Origin: Synechococcus sp. M44_DOE_062
GTDB taxonomy: Bacteria; Cyanobacteriota; Cyanobacteriia; Thermostichales; Thermostichaceae
Length of the DNA: 56,016 bases
NCBI GenBank assembly: GCA_015295985.1
Contig: DVDX01000072.1
Span: 1 to 56,016, forward strand
Direction of reading: 5' to 3'
Shown: positions 38,466-49,211 of the stretch, one piece after another
How positions within the stretch are numbered: the stretch's first letter is position 1
How the letters are laid out: every line of letters begins with the position of its first letter
Translations under genes and position numbers: made by a program
The notes under the pieces: generated by a model
The model's database searches: none
What the model was told of the DNA's origin: nothing
The model's input: only the letters and a program-made list of their open reading frames with translations

Positions 38466-40022
38466 TCAGAGTTTGGGTAGATCGCTGAGCACCACCTGCG
38501 CGCAGTTGTGGCCAGGGATCCCGGTCACTCCGCCTCCTGGGTGTGCCCCTGAACCGCAGAGGTAAAGGCCGGGAATGGGGGATCGATAGTCGGCCAGGCC
38601 GGAGATGGGCCGCAGGTTGTAGCTTTGATCCGGCGTCATTTCCCCGTGAAAAATGCTGCCCCCCACAAGGCCGAAGCGGGCTTCTAGATCCACGGGCGAC
38701 AACATCTGCCGCGCGATCACGGCGTTTTTAATGTTGGGGGCAAATTGGGCAATCTTGTCGATCACCCGATCGGCAAATTCCTCCCGTAGGCCATCGTTCC
38801 AGTCTCGCCCTTTGGGTTGGTAGGGCACAAATTGACAGAAACAGGAGAGGATGTGCTTGCCTGGGGGAGCCATTGTCGGGTCGGTGGGGGATTGGCTGTA
38901 GATCTCGATAAACGGATCCCGGGAAGGGATCCCGTATTTGCAGTCATCCCAAGCCCGCTCCAGATAAGCCACCGAGGGGGCAATATCCACTGTGGCAGAG
39001 CTGACAACTTCTGGGGGCACTTCAGCAGGGGCCGCTGTGTAGCGAGGCAATTCTTCCAAGGCCAAATTGAGCTTGTACACCGGGCCTGAGGTGCGGTAGT
39101 GCCGCTCCAGCCGGTCGCGCAAGTCTGGGGGCAAAGGGGAGCAGAGCCGCAAAAAGGTGATCTGGGGATGAGCATTGGAGAGAACTGCCCGCGCCCGCAC
39201 GGTTTCCCCCGATTCAAGGACGACTCCAGTGGCTTGCCCACCTTCAATCAAGATCTCCGCTACTGGAGCGGAAGTGCGGATCTCCACCCCCAAGTCCAGA
39301 GCTGCTTTGGCCATGGCCTGGGTAATGGCCCCCATCCCACCACGCACATAGCCCCAGACCCCACGTGAGCCAATGGCCCGACCCACCGCATGGATTAGCC
39401 AAATGTAGGGCGTACCCGGAGTCATCGGCCCGGCTGAGGTGCCGATCAAAGATTGGGGAGCCATTGCCGCCTTGACTTGCTCCGACTCAAAGAATTCATC
39501 CAAAAGATCGGTGGTTGAGAGAAGCATGATGCGGCGGAAATCGTCTTCATACCCGGCGGCTGCAAAGCGATCCGCCAGTTGGCCCAGTGAAATCGGCGGC
39601 TGCATCAAGGTTGGCTCCACCACCTCGCTCACCCGATCCCAAAACTCCTCCCAGCGGTCGTAGGCTTCCGCATCTTTGTGGGAAAACTTGGCAATTTCCG
39701 CCTTGCTCTTGGCCCGGTTATCGGCATACAGGAAGAGGTGCCGCCCATCCGGGAAGGGCATGAAGTAGGAAGGTTGCTTGGCGTAGACCTCAAAGCCATA
39801 GTCCGGCAGGCGCAGATCGCGGATGATCTCCGGTCGCAGCAAACTACAGGAATAGGAAGCCACCGACACGCGAAAGCCTGGATGAATTTCTTCCGTAATG
39901 GCAGCCCCACCAACGGTGTGATAGCGCTCCAGCACCAGCACTTTTTGCCCCGCCTTAGCCAAATAGCAAGCGCTCACCAGCCCGTTGTGCCCGGCCCCAA
40001 TCACCACTGCGTCGTAACTCAA
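38466..40022 (-). CDS. phytoene-desaturase-like FAD-dependent oxidoreductase
   Basis: A 518-aa flavoprotein of the phytoene dehydrogenase/CrtO/PYROXD2-like group. The N-terminal dinucleotide-binding motif is VVIGAGHNGLVSACYLAKAG (G9, G11, G14), with E32 at the end of strand 2, then GG in TVGGAA. The middle part contains GTSAGPMTPGTPYIW and GGMGAITQAMAKAALDLG. The C-terminal FAD motif is PGLYLCGSGAHPGGGVTGIPG. These enzymes saturate, desaturate or ketolate polyene lipids; the exact carotenoid or other substrate is not deducible. It is the only gene of the window with a possible pigment role besides psaAB. It is not next to other carotenoid genes. Confidence 0.88.
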   Translation of the reverse strand: MSYDAVVIGAGHNGLVSACYLAKAGQKVLVLERYHTVGGAAITEEIHPGFRVSVASYSCSLLRPEIIRDLRLPDYGFEVYAKQPSYFMPFPDGRHLFLYADNRAKSKAEIAKFSHKDAEAYDRWEEFWDRVSEVVEPTLMQPPISLGQLADRFAAAGYEDDFRRIMLLSTTDLLDEFFESEQVKAAMAPQSLIGTSAGPMTPGTPYIWLIHAVGRAIGSRGVWGYVRGGMGAITQAMAKAALDLGVEIRTSAPVAEILIEGGQATGVVLESGETVRARAVLSNAHPQITFLRLCSPLPPDLRDRLERHYRTSGPVYKLNLALEELPRYTAAPAEVPPEVVSSATVDIAPSVAYLERAWDDCKYGIPSRDPFIEIYSQSPTDPTMAPPGKHILSCFCQFVPYQPKGRDWNDGLREEFADRVIDKIAQFAPNIKNAVIARQMLSPVDLEARFGLVGGSIFHGEMTPDQSYNLRPISGLADYRSPIPGLYLCGSGAHPGGGVTGIPGHNCAQVVLSDLPKL

Positions 40023-40070
40023 AAGACTTTCTCCCGCTTTGATATCCTTCCCACTCTACCAACCCACAAG

Positions 40071-40103
40071 AAAAACGGATCCCCTAGCCAAGCTAAGGGA
40101 TCC
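40071..40103 (-). terminator. intrinsic terminator built from two GGATCC palindromes
   Basis: GGATCCCCTAGC (40077-40088) and GCTAAGGGATCC (40092-40103) form a 12-bp stem with one mismatch and a 3-nt loop. On the minus strand it is followed by five T residues (40075-40071). It would end the transcript of the AT-rich two-gene unit. Both arms contain the overrepresented GGATCC. Confidence 0.75.
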
Positions 40104-40163
40104 CAAAATAATAGGGATCTCGTTTAAGTTTAGTGCAATGGATTAGATCAACGGCTTTCACCT

Positions 40164-40613
40164 TTACACTGTTTTACTGTTTTCAGATCTCAAGATCTCC
40201 CAGAAAGTACCGAACACTTTATAGGCAGGATACAGTAGAAGGAGTGCTAATATACGCCAATGGCCGTCACTCAAAATAACATTGAGTGGACAACGGCAAA
40301 ATATCACCCAGAAAGCCACTATGGAAATGAGGGGAGTTGAAGCAGATACAATTGATTTTGAGTGTCGATGGTTCCAGTGTTGTGAGAGCTTATCTAATCC
40401 CCAAGATATCAGGTCAGGAAAAAGGAGAGCAATAAACAGGCACCTCAGAAGTGAGGGATCTTGAGGAAATCCCACAATCCAAAGAACAAAGCCTACAGTA
40501 GCAATACTTAAAGCAGTAATTGCTGAGCTGTAAAACAATCTTTTTGCAGGTATTAACAAAAAGTTGACTAGCTTCTTCAGGCTTACATTGGTTCTTGATA
40601 CTGAATCTGACAT
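40164..40613 (-). CDS. small multi-pass membrane protein, unknown function
   Basis: A 149-aa integral membrane protein with about four hydrophobic segments: about 29-48 (SSAITALSIATVGFVLWIVG), 56-72 (LRCLFIALLFPDLISWG), 89-105 (STPLISIVAFWVIFCRC) and 118-135 (WRILALLLLYPAYKVFG). ATG 40613 is preceded by a strong AGGAGGAGTAAGG ribosome-binding site, so the gene is real. It starts 23 bp after the stop of the upstream small secreted protein, and a terminator follows. The DNA is visibly AT-rich and poor in GGATCC compared with neighbours, which suggests foreign origin. I recognise no family. Confidence 0.8.
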   Translation of the reverse strand: MSDSVSRTNVSLKKLVNFLLIPAKRLFYSSAITALSIATVGFVLWIVGFPQDPSLLRCLFIALLFPDLISWGLDKLSQHWNHRHSKSIVSASTPLISIVAFWVIFCRCPLNVILSDGHWRILALLLLYPAYKVFGTFWEILRSENSKTV

Positions 40614-40636
40614 TCCTTACTCCTCCTACTTATACC

Positions 40637-41065
40637 TTAAAAGGGACTTAATAGATCTACACAAAATGCAGTTGCGGCTCCCACGGCACAGCTAGCAAAA
40701 AGTCCTTCTAAGGTTAAAGGGCGTCTGTTAATGTAAGAGTCAAACGTATACCTACAGCCTCCACCAAAGGCTCCCAAACACATTGCAGTATATGGATGAT
40801 TATGAGGGAAGACTCTACCAACTCTCTGTTCTTCAAGTGTTGGATCGTTCTCAGCTTGCGGCGTTAAAGATAAATCGTTCCAAATTGGTTCAGAGAAGGA
40901 GAAATTTAAACTATTGCTAGTACTGCTAGCTGGTAAGGAGAGAAAGTTCTGCTCAGGGACAAGAGCTACAGGGTTACTTGCATCCGCACAACTGGATCCC
41001 AGTGCCATTAGAGCAGCAACGCATAGACTCCTAAATGCACTCTTACTGATGTAAGCAGTAAGCAT
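40637..41065 (-). CDS. small secreted Cys/Gly-containing protein, unknown function
   Basis: A 142-aa protein with an N-terminal signal (FRSLCVAALMALGSSCADA). C26 is a poor lipobox, so signal peptidase I cleavage after ADA (residue 29) is as likely. The mature part is Asn/Ser/Pro-rich to about 80. A C-terminal section of about 45 residues has four cysteines and a small-residue hydrophobic patch (CLGAFGGGCRYTF ... FASCAVGAATAFCVDLL). That C-terminus recalls short Gly/Cys-rich membrane-active peptides or Gly-zipper segments, but this is only resemblance. A GAAGGAAAG ribosome-binding site precedes ATG 41065. It forms a unit with the downstream membrane protein. Confidence 0.75.
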   Translation of the reverse strand: MLTAYISKSAFRSLCVAALMALGSSCADASNPVALVPEQNFLSLPASSTSNSLNFSFSEPIWNDLSLTPQAENDPTLEEQRVGRVFPHNHPYTAMCLGAFGGGCRYTFDSYINRRPLTLEGLFASCAVGAATAFCVDLLSPF

Positions 41066-41113
41066 AACAATCTTTCCTTCACAAATACTTGAGAAAGATT
41101 CTCATCTAGCGAT

Positions 41114-41143
41114 ACCTTACGGTTAGTTTGAGCAAAAAGTCAA
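41114..41143 (-). promoter_or_regulatory. candidate sigma-70-type promoter of the two-gene unit
   Basis: On the minus strand, TTGACT (41143-41138) is followed after an 18-bp spacer by TAAGGT (41119-41114). Predicted initiation would be about 40 bp upstream of ATG 41065. The -35 is close to consensus; the -10 is weaker. Confidence 0.5.
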
Positions 41144-41189
41144 CGCGACTTTGTGAAACTTAACTTTCTGGTCACCTGAGTCAACCCAA

Positions 41190-41217
41190 TAAAAATCCCC
41201 CGCCCATGGGCGAGGGA
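41190..41217 (-). terminator. intrinsic terminator of the psaA-psaB operon
   Basis: On the minus strand, TCCCTCGCC-CATG-GGCGGGGGA forms a 9-bp stem (one G-U pair) with a 4-nt loop, followed at once by TTTTTATT. It lies 40 bp after the psaB stop codon and is a textbook intrinsic terminator. Confidence 0.9.
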
Positions 41218-41256
41218 TCCGTGCCATCTATTGACAGCTACTAACCGGGCTACAAG

Positions 41257-43494
41257 TTAGCCAAACTGGGAGGCTGTCGAGGCGATAACAAAGGCCGCAT
41301 AGGTCAACACGTAACCCACCGTGAAGTGAGCCAGACCCACCAGACGACCCTGCACAATCGACATGGCCACCGGCTTATCTTTCCAGCGGATCAGCTTGGC
41401 CAAGGGAGTGCGCTCATGCGCCCACACCAAGGTCTCGATCAGCTCTTGCCAATAGCCGCGCCAGGAGATCAAGAACATGAACCCAGTTGCCCACACCAGG
41501 TGGCCGAACAGGAACATCCAGGCCCAAACCGCCAGGTTATTCATACCGTAGGGGTTGTAGCCGTTGATCAACTGAGCAGAGTTGGCCCAGAGGTAATCCC
41601 GCAGCCAGCCCATCAGGTAGGTGGAGTTCTCGTTGAACTGGGCGGTGTTGCCGCTCCAAACCCCAAGCTGCTTCCAGTGCCAGTAGAAGGTGACCCAGCC
41701 GATCGTGTTCAGCATCCAGAACATGGCCAGGTAGAAGGCATCCCAGGCAGAGATGTCGCAGGTGCCGCCCCGACCCGGGCCATCGCAGGGGAAGCTGTAG
41801 CCGAAGTCTTTTTTATCCGGCATCAGCTTGGAGCCGCGGGCATCCAACGCACCTTTCACCAGGATCAAGGTGGTGGTGTGCAAGCCCAGCGCAATGGCAT
41901 GGTGCACCAGGAAGTCACCCGGGCCGATGGGCAGAAACAGGGATCCATTGGGATCGTTGATGGCCTGCAGCCAGCCGGGCAGCCACACGTTGCCGTAGTT
42001 GGGCCAAGCGGTAGAAGCAAGGCTGTCGGGGTTGGACAACAACACATCCATGCCGTAGATCATCTTGCCGTGGGAGGCCTGGATGAACTGGGCAAACACC
42101 GGCTCGATCAGGATCTGCTTCTCCGGCGTGCCGAAGGCTTGCATGACATCGTTGTGGACGTACAGCCCCAAGGTGTGGAAGCCCAAGAACAGCGATACCC
42201 AACTGAGGTGGGAGATGATCGCTTCTTTGTGATCCAGCACCCGCGCCAGCACGTTGTTCTTGTTGGCCTCAGGATCATAGTCCCGCACCAGGAAGATGGC
42301 CCCGTGGGCAAAAGCCCCCACCATCAAGAACCCAGCAATGTACTGGTGATGGGTGTAAAGAGCCGCTTCCGTGGTGTGATCCATGGACATGAACACGTAG
42401 GGGTTAAGGGCGTACATGTGCTGCGCCACCAGCGAGGTCACCACCCCCAGACAGGCCAGGGCCAAAGCCAACTGGAAATGCAGGGAGTTGTTGACCGTGT
42501 CGTAGAGACCTTTGTGGCCTTCTCCCAGCAGGCCCCCGAAGGGAGTGCCCTTGGGTGGGTTGTGGGCACCGAGGATCTCCCGGATGCTGTGGCCAATGCC
42601 CCAGTTGGTGCGGTACATGTGGCCAGCCACAATGAAGATCACCGCAATGGCCAGGTGGTGGTGGGCCATGTCCGTCAGCCACAGGGACTGGGTGTTGGGG
42701 TTAAAGCCACCCAAGAAGGTGAGGATGGCCGTGCCTGCCCCTTCTGCCGTGCCCCAAACATGGTTGGCCGTGTCCGGGTTTTGGGCGTAGACCCCCCAGT
42801 TGAGGGTGAAGAAGGGCTTCAGGCCCGCCGGATGGGGCAGAGTGGTGAGGAAATTATCCCAACCGACATGCTGCCCGCGGGACTCGGGGATGGCGACATG
42901 CACCAAGTGACCAGTCCAAGCCAGGGAGCTAACCCCAAACAACCCAGCCAGGTGGTGGTTGAGGCGGGCTTCGGCGTTCTTGAACCAGCTCAAGCTGGGA
43001 CGGAAGCGGGGCTGTAGGTGCAGCCAGCCAGCAAACAGAAATACCGCCGCCAACAACAGCAAGCCAATCGCGCCGGTGTAGAGATCGCCGTTGGTGCGCA
43101 GGCCGATGGTGTTGAACCAATAGTACAGGCCAGAGTAGGCCGCATTGACGGGGCCGCCGCCCCCGGGTTGGGTGAAGGCTTCCACCGCTGCCTTGCCGAA
43201 CTGGGGATCCCAGATGGCGTGGGCGATGGGCGTAACACCGGTGGGGTTGGCTACCCATTGCTCATAGTTGCCTTGCCAGGCAATGTGGAAGACGTTGCCA
43301 GAGGCCCACAGGAAGATGATCGCCAGATGGCCGAAGTGGGTGGCGAACAGCTTTTGGTAAAGCCGTTCCTCCGTCATGCCATCGTGGGTTTCAAAGTCGT
43401 GAGCGGTGGCGATGCCATACCACAGACGACGAGTGGTGGGATCGCTGGCAAGGTCTTGGCTGAACTGAGGAAAACGAGTTGTTGTGGTTGCCAT
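41257..43494 (-). CDS. psaB: photosystem I core protein PsaB
   Basis: A 745-aa photosystem I P700 apoprotein A2, with eleven transmembrane helices of the PsaA/PsaB fold. The F-X iron-sulfur cluster loop [12 protein letters not shown] is present, providing two of the four cysteine ligands. Many chlorophyll-ligating histidines are visible in [20 protein letters not shown] and HHAIALGLH. It pairs with PsaA to bind P700, the electron-transfer chain and antenna chlorophyll in the thylakoid. It begins [13 protein letters not shown] at ATG 43494, preceded by an AGGAGG ribosome-binding site. It lies 21 bp after the psaA stop in the conserved psaAB operon. Codon use and GGATCC density are lower than flanking genes. 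Confidence 0.99.
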   Translation of the reverse strand: MATTTTRFPQFSQDLASDPTTRRLWYGIATAHDFETHDGMTEERLYQKLFATHFGHLAIIFLWASGNVFHIAWQGNYEQWVANPTGVTPIAHAIWDPQFGKAAVEAFTQPGGGGPVNAAYSGLYYWFNTIGLRTNGDLYTGAIGLLLLAAVFLFAGWLHLQPRFRPSLSWFKNAEARLNHHLAGLFGVSSLAWTGHLVHVAIPESRGQHVGWDNFLTTLPHPAGLKPFFTLNWGVYAQNPDTANHVWGTAEGAGTAILTFLGGFNPNTQSLWLTDMAHHHLAIAVIFIVAGHMYRTNWGIGHSIREILGAHNPPKGTPFGGLLGEGHKGLYDTVNNSLHFQLALALACLGVVTSLVAQHMYALNPYVFMSMDHTTEAALYTHHQYIAGFLMVGAFAHGAIFLVRDYDPEANKNNVLARVLDHKEAIISHLSWVSLFLGFHTLGLYVHNDVMQAFGTPEKQILIEPVFAQFIQASHGKMIYGMDVLLSNPDSLASTAWPNYGNVWLPGWLQAINDPNGSLFLPIGPGDFLVHHAIALGLHTTTLILVKGALDARGSKLMPDKKDFGYSFPCDGPGRGGTCDISAWDAFYLAMFWMLNTIGWVTFYWHWKQLGVWSGNTAQFNENSTYLMGWLRDYLWANSAQLINGYNPYGMNNLAVWAWMFLFGHLVWATGFMFLISWRGYWQELIETLVWAHERTPLAKLIRWKDKPVAMSIVQGRLVGLAHFTVGYVLTYAAFVIASTASQFG

Positions 43495-43515
43495 GGTTTT
43501 CTATTCCTCCTTGCC

Positions 43516-45783
43516 TTAGCCGAGTGCGCCAAACCGTGCCAGGAAGAACGCCCAGGTGGTGACGATCCCGCCCAGCAGGTAGTGGGCCACACCGACCGCC
43601 CGACCCTGAATGATGCTCAGAGCGCGGGGTTGAATGGCCGGAGCGACTTTTAGCTTGTTGTGGGCCCAAACGATGGACTCAATCAGCTCCTGCCAGTAGC
43701 CGCGACCGCTGAACAGGAACATCAGGCTGAAGGCCCAGACAAAGTGAGCGCCCAAGAAGAGCAGGCCATAGGCCGACAGCGCCGAGCCGTAGGAGTTGAT
43801 CACCTGCACCGACTGCGCCCACAGGAAGTCCCGCAACCAGCCGTTGATGTTGACGGCGCTGGCCGCAAAGTTGCCGCCGGTGATGTGCTCAATGGTGCCA
43901 TCGGCGTTGACCGTGCCCCAGATGTCGCTCTGCATCTTCCAACTGAAGTGGAAGATCACGATGGAGATGCAGTTGTACATCCAGAACAGCCCCAAGAACA
44001 CGTGATCCCAGCCGGAGACTTGGCAGGTGCCGCCACGGCCCGGACCATCGCAGGGGAAGCGGAAGCCCAGCTTGCCTTTGTCGGGGATCAGGCGAGAGGA
44101 GCGGGCAAACAACACCCCCTTGAGCAGGATCAGCACCGTGATGTGGATGGTCATGGCGTGGATGTGGTGCACCATGAAGTCCGCTGTGCCCAGCACCATC
44201 GGCATCATGGAGACTTTGCCGCCCACGGCCACCACGTCGCCGCCAAAGATGGGGCTAACCGAAGCACCCACGTAGGGAGCCGTACTGGCAATGGCCGAAG
44301 TGTGCAGCGACTGAATCCACTGGGCGAAGATCGGCTGCAGTTGGATCCCGGTGTCCGAGAACATGTCCTGCGGACGGCCCAGGGCCTGCATGGTGTCGTT
44401 GTGGACGTAGAAGCCGAAGGCGTGGAAGCCCAAGAACAGACACACCCAGTTCAGGTGGCTGATGATGGCATCCCGGTGGCGCAATACCCGATCCAACACG
44501 TTGTTGCGGTTCACCGCTGGGTCGTAGTCCCGCACCATATAAATGGCCCCATGGGCAGCACCCCCCACCACGAAGAAGCCGCCTATCCACATGTGGTGGG
44601 TGAACAGGGAGATCTGGGTGGCGTAGTCGATGCCCATGTAGGGGTAGGGGTTCATGGCGTACATGTGCTGCGCCACGATGATGCTCAGGGATCCCACCAT
44701 GGCCAAGTTGATGGCCAGTTGGGCATGCCAGGAGGTGGTGAGCACTTCGTACAGACCCTTGTGGCCTTCGCCGGTGAAGGGGCCTTTGTGGGCTTCCAGG
44801 ATCTCTTTAATGGAGTGGCCGATGCCCCAGTTGGTGCGGTACATGTGCCCGGCCACGATGAAGAGCACGGCAATGGCCAAGTGGTGGTGGGCTTGGTCGG
44901 TCAGCCAGAGGGCACCGTTCTGTGGATCCAGGCCACCCTTGAAGGTGAGGAACTCCGCGTACTTGCCCCAATCCAAGGTAAAGAAGGGCACCACCCCGCT
45001 GAAGATGCCCCAATCCACGCTGGGGAACATCTCCTTCATCAGGGCCGGCTTGAGGATGAACTCGTGGGGCAAGGGCACCTGATCCACCGGCACGCCCGCA
45101 TCCAACATCTTGTTGATGGGAATGGACACGTGGATTTGGTGACCGGCCCAGGCCAAAGAACCCAGCCCCAGCAGGCCCGCCAGGTGGTGGTTCAGCATCG
45201 ATTCCACATTTTGGAACCACTCCAGCTTGGGAGCCCGCTTGTGGTAGTGGAACCAGCCGGCGAACAGGCACAACCCGGCCATCACCAAGCCACCGATAGC
45301 GGTGCAGAGGAGTTGAAACTCATTGGTGATGCCGGCAGCCCGCCAGAGGTGAAACAGACCAGAAGTGATACGGATCCCTTCGAAGCCGCCGCCCACATCC
45401 CCATTCAGGATCTCTTGGCCAAAGATGGGCCAGACCACTTGGGCGCTGGGCTTGACGTTGATCGGATCCGCCAGCCAAGCAGAATAGTTGGAGAACTGAG
45501 CTCCGTGGTAGTACATGCCGCTCAGCCAGACGAAAACCACTGCCAAGTGGCCGAAGTGAGCGGAAAAGATCTTACGAGAAACGTCTTCTAGGTCGCTGGT
45601 GTGACTGTCGAAGTCATGAGCAAGAGCATGGAGGTTCCAGATCCAGGTCGTGGTCTTGGGGCCACGGGATAGGCTGCGGTCAAAATGGCCCGGCTTGGCC
45701 CATTTCTCAAATGAGGTGGGAACCGGATCCACGTCAACCGACACCTTGACCTTCGGCTCTCGCTCCTTTGGCGTAGTTGTCAT
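43516..45783 (-). CDS. psaA: photosystem I core protein PsaA
   Basis: A 755-aa photosystem I P700 apoprotein A1. The N-terminus ([20 protein letters not shown]) is stromal. The F-X loop [12 protein letters not shown] provides the other two cluster cysteines. Conserved histidine-rich helices include [20 protein letters not shown] and [20 protein letters not shown]. PsaA forms the PSI heterodimer with PsaB. I chose ATG 45783, because the frame's earlier codon is a TTG and a GAGGAG ribosome-binding site lies eight bases before this ATG. psaB follows 21 bp downstream. A TATAAT element lies about 80 bp upstream. Confidence 0.99.
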   Translation of the reverse strand: MTTTPKEREPKVKVSVDVDPVPTSFEKWAKPGHFDRSLSRGPKTTTWIWNLHALAHDFDSHTSDLEDVSRKIFSAHFGHLAVVFVWLSGMYYHGAQFSNYSAWLADPINVKPSAQVVWPIFGQEILNGDVGGGFEGIRITSGLFHLWRAAGITNEFQLLCTAIGGLVMAGLCLFAGWFHYHKRAPKLEWFQNVESMLNHHLAGLLGLGSLAWAGHQIHVSIPINKMLDAGVPVDQVPLPHEFILKPALMKEMFPSVDWGIFSGVVPFFTLDWGKYAEFLTFKGGLDPQNGALWLTDQAHHHLAIAVLFIVAGHMYRTNWGIGHSIKEILEAHKGPFTGEGHKGLYEVLTTSWHAQLAINLAMVGSLSIIVAQHMYAMNPYPYMGIDYATQISLFTHHMWIGGFFVVGGAAHGAIYMVRDYDPAVNRNNVLDRVLRHRDAIISHLNWVCLFLGFHAFGFYVHNDTMQALGRPQDMFSDTGIQLQPIFAQWIQSLHTSAIASTAPYVGASVSPIFGGDVVAVGGKVSMMPMVLGTADFMVHHIHAMTIHITVLILLKGVLFARSSRLIPDKGKLGFRFPCDGPGRGGTCQVSGWDHVFLGLFWMYNCISIVIFHFSWKMQSDIWGTVNADGTIEHITGGNFAASAVNINGWLRDFLWAQSVQVINSYGSALSAYGLLFLGAHFVWAFSLMFLFSGRGYWQELIESIVWAHNKLKVAPAIQPRALSIIQGRAVGVAHYLLGGIVTTWAFFLARFGALG

Positions 45784-46110
45784 CAAGAACTCCTCTCTTG
45801 CGACAAGGAACGAAGCATCCCCAGCCCTTGGCAGAAAATTTCCCCAGGGCAGGACTTACAAGGCATTATAGGTCAGGGTTTGTAGGCCCTCGGTTGCTTC
45901 ACAATAATTAAACGAGGGATCCCTTGTCCCATCGAGGTCGGAGTCGATTGGCGATCGTTTTTTTGATCATAGATGTGAATATATGTAACGAATTTTCAGC
46001 CAACCCAATCCGTTCTCATGAAGGGTTGGAACTGGACAATAGACAGCAAGGGATCCCCTGGGTGGGGATATGTGGTAGAACCCTGGCAGCCGTTTTGCAG
46101 ATACCACCGT
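45784..46110. other. 327-bp divergent spacer between psaA and ureC
   Basis: Holds the psaA promoter candidate at its left end. Its right half is AT-rich (45957-46000, GATCGTTTTTTTGATC and GTGAATATATGTAAC). The latter resembles a degenerate NtcA site (GTA-N8-TAC), matching only four of six positions. No gene seen. Confidence 0.5.
45856..45871 (-). promoter_or_regulatory. psaA -10 element with overlapping HLR1-like repeat
   Basis: On the minus strand TATAAT (45870-45865) lies about 80 bp upstream of the psaA ATG; no good -35 is seen. On the plus strand the same bases contain TTACAA (45856) and TTATAG (45866) spaced by 10 bp. This resembles the two-half HLR1 site bound by the high-light regulator RpaB at photosystem genes. 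The second half is imperfect. Confidence 0.35.
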
Positions 46111-47829
<1,719 letters not shown>

Positions 47830-48056
47830 GTTGTTGTTCCATTTGCTAACTTTCAGCTCCTGAGTGTCTGGGAAGAAAACCCTCGCCCCGCTTGTATAAC
47901 GGATGAGCAAAAGGGGTGGAGCAACTGCGGCCAGCCGACCTTAGGAAGCCCATGGGCAGGGTTTGCTCCTCTCCTCGTCTATTCTGCAGAAAGGGATCCC
48001 CTTTCCCGCCTGGACATTGCTCTCTTCCTCAAAGTGTGCTGGGTCGAAACCTGCGC

Positions 48057-49163
48057 ATGGGCCACCTTGTTCTTCGCCATCTCAGCAAACGCTTCCACAA
48101 GGGAGGGATCCCTGTCCTCAGGGATTTGTCTTTGAGCGTGGAAGCAGGGGAGATCTTTGCCCTGCTGGGGCCATCCGGCTGTGGCAAGTCCACCACCCTC
48201 AATCTCATCGCCGGCCTGCTGGAACCGGATCCCTTGCCCTATCGGGGGGAAATCTGGCTGGATGGGATCCCCCTCAACCCTCTGCCGCCGGAACGGCGCG
48301 GCGTGACTTTGCTGTCCCAACACAGCCGCCTGTTTCCCCACCTAAGCGTGGGGGAGAATGTCGCTTTTGGCCTGAAAATGCGGGGCATTCCCCGGGCAGA
48401 GCGGGAGGCTGCCGCCTTGCGCATGCTGGAGCGGGTGCAATTGGCCGGATTTGCTCAGCGTCGGCCCAGCCAGCTTTCTGGCGGACAAGCGCAGCGGGTG
48501 GCCTTGGCGCGGGCTTTGGTGATTCGGCCCAAGGTGCTGCTGTTGGATGAACCTTTATCGGCCCTGGATGCCAACCTACGCCAAGAGATGCAGGCCCTTA
48601 TCCTCGAGTTGCAGGCGGAAACAGAGGTGACGACGGTGCTGGTTACCCACGATCAAGCAGAAGCCACAGCCATGGCCCAACGCATCGGCCTGATGTTTGA
48701 GGGGCAGCTACACCAGGTGGGATCCCCTGTGGAGTTTTATCAGCAGCCGCGCTCCGAGCGCATTGCCCGCTTTTTTGGCGGGGTCAATTTTTTCGATGCA
48801 CAGGCGGAGGGCCATCAGCTTCGCCTCAACGACGGGATCCGCTTGAAAAGTGCCGTGCCCCTCCAAGGTCAGGTGCGGCTAACGGTGCGCCCGGAACAGG
48901 TGCAGGTGTTTCCCCAGCCGCCCGGCTTAGCCGACAATGTTTTCTTGGCCCAGGTGATGGCGGAACGCTTTGCAGGTACCCAGCGACGGCTGACCTTACA
49001 AGCCCCTTGGGGCAGTCTGCAGGCTTGGGTGGCTCCCCATCAGGTGTTTGCACCGGGGCAGGCGGTGTGGATCCATTTGCCACCAGAGGCTCTGTGGTCT
49101 GTGGGGATTGGCGGGGATCCCTTACCCCCAGCCCTTTTCCCAAAGGAAGAGGGGAGAGTTTGA
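48057..49163 (+). CDS. ABC transporter ATP-binding protein (YnjD/PotA-like)
   Basis: A 368-aa importer ATPase. Walker A is GPSGCGKS (38-45), Q-loop Q88, signature LSGGQ (140-144), Walker B LLLDE (161-165) and switch H198. A C-terminal TOBE-like regulatory region follows (about 280-350). The binding-protein gene 48 bp downstream is YnjB-like, so this is probably the YnjD-type partner; E. coli YnjBCD has no settled substrate. I chose ATG 48057 (MGHLVLRHLS), because the open frame before it shows no ABC similarity. The final residues (DPLPPALFPKEEGRV) are encoded by a dispersed CTC-rich repeat and replace any native tail. Confidence 0.88.
   Translation: MGHLVLRHLSKRFHKGGIPVLRDLSLSVEAGEIFALLGPSGCGKSTTLNLIAGLLEPDPLPYRGEIWLDGIPLNPLPPERRGVTLLSQHSRLFPHLSVGENVAFGLKMRGIPRAEREAAALRMLERVQLAGFAQRRPSQLSGGQAQRVALARALVIRPKVLLLDEPLSALDANLRQEMQALILELQAETEVTTVLVTHDQAEATAMAQRIGLMFEGQLHQVGSPVEFYQQPRSERIARFFGGVNFFDAQAEGHQLRLNDGIRLKSAVPLQGQVRLTVRPEQVQVFPQPPGLADNVFLAQVMAERFAGTQRRLTLQAPWGSLQAWVAPHQVFAPGQAVWIHLPPEALWSVGIGGDPLPPALFPKEEGRV
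49119..49158 (+). repeat. CCCTCACCCCCAG-type dispersed repeat (copy 2), within a coding end
   Basis: CCCTTACCCCCAGCCCTTTT with CCCAAAGGAAGAGGGGAGAG is a second copy of the CTC-rich palindrome seen at 25477. Here it is translated as the last residues of the ABC ATPase, and its stop codon lies just after it. Confidence 0.7.
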
Positions 49164-49211
49164 GTTAAATCTGGTTTTAGCTGAAAGTTTGATGGGGGTG
49201 GTGGCAAGGCT

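Noticed and set aside
43660-45591. 643-codon open frame antisense to psaA (and a 563-codon one antisense to psaB)
   Set aside because: These are shadows of the strongly biased codon use of psaA and psaB. The translations are rich in His, Gln and Gly with no domain, and the sense genes are certain.
45985-46000. NtcA site upstream of ureC
   Set aside because: GTG-N8-TAA matches only four of six consensus positions and no -10 lies at the right distance.
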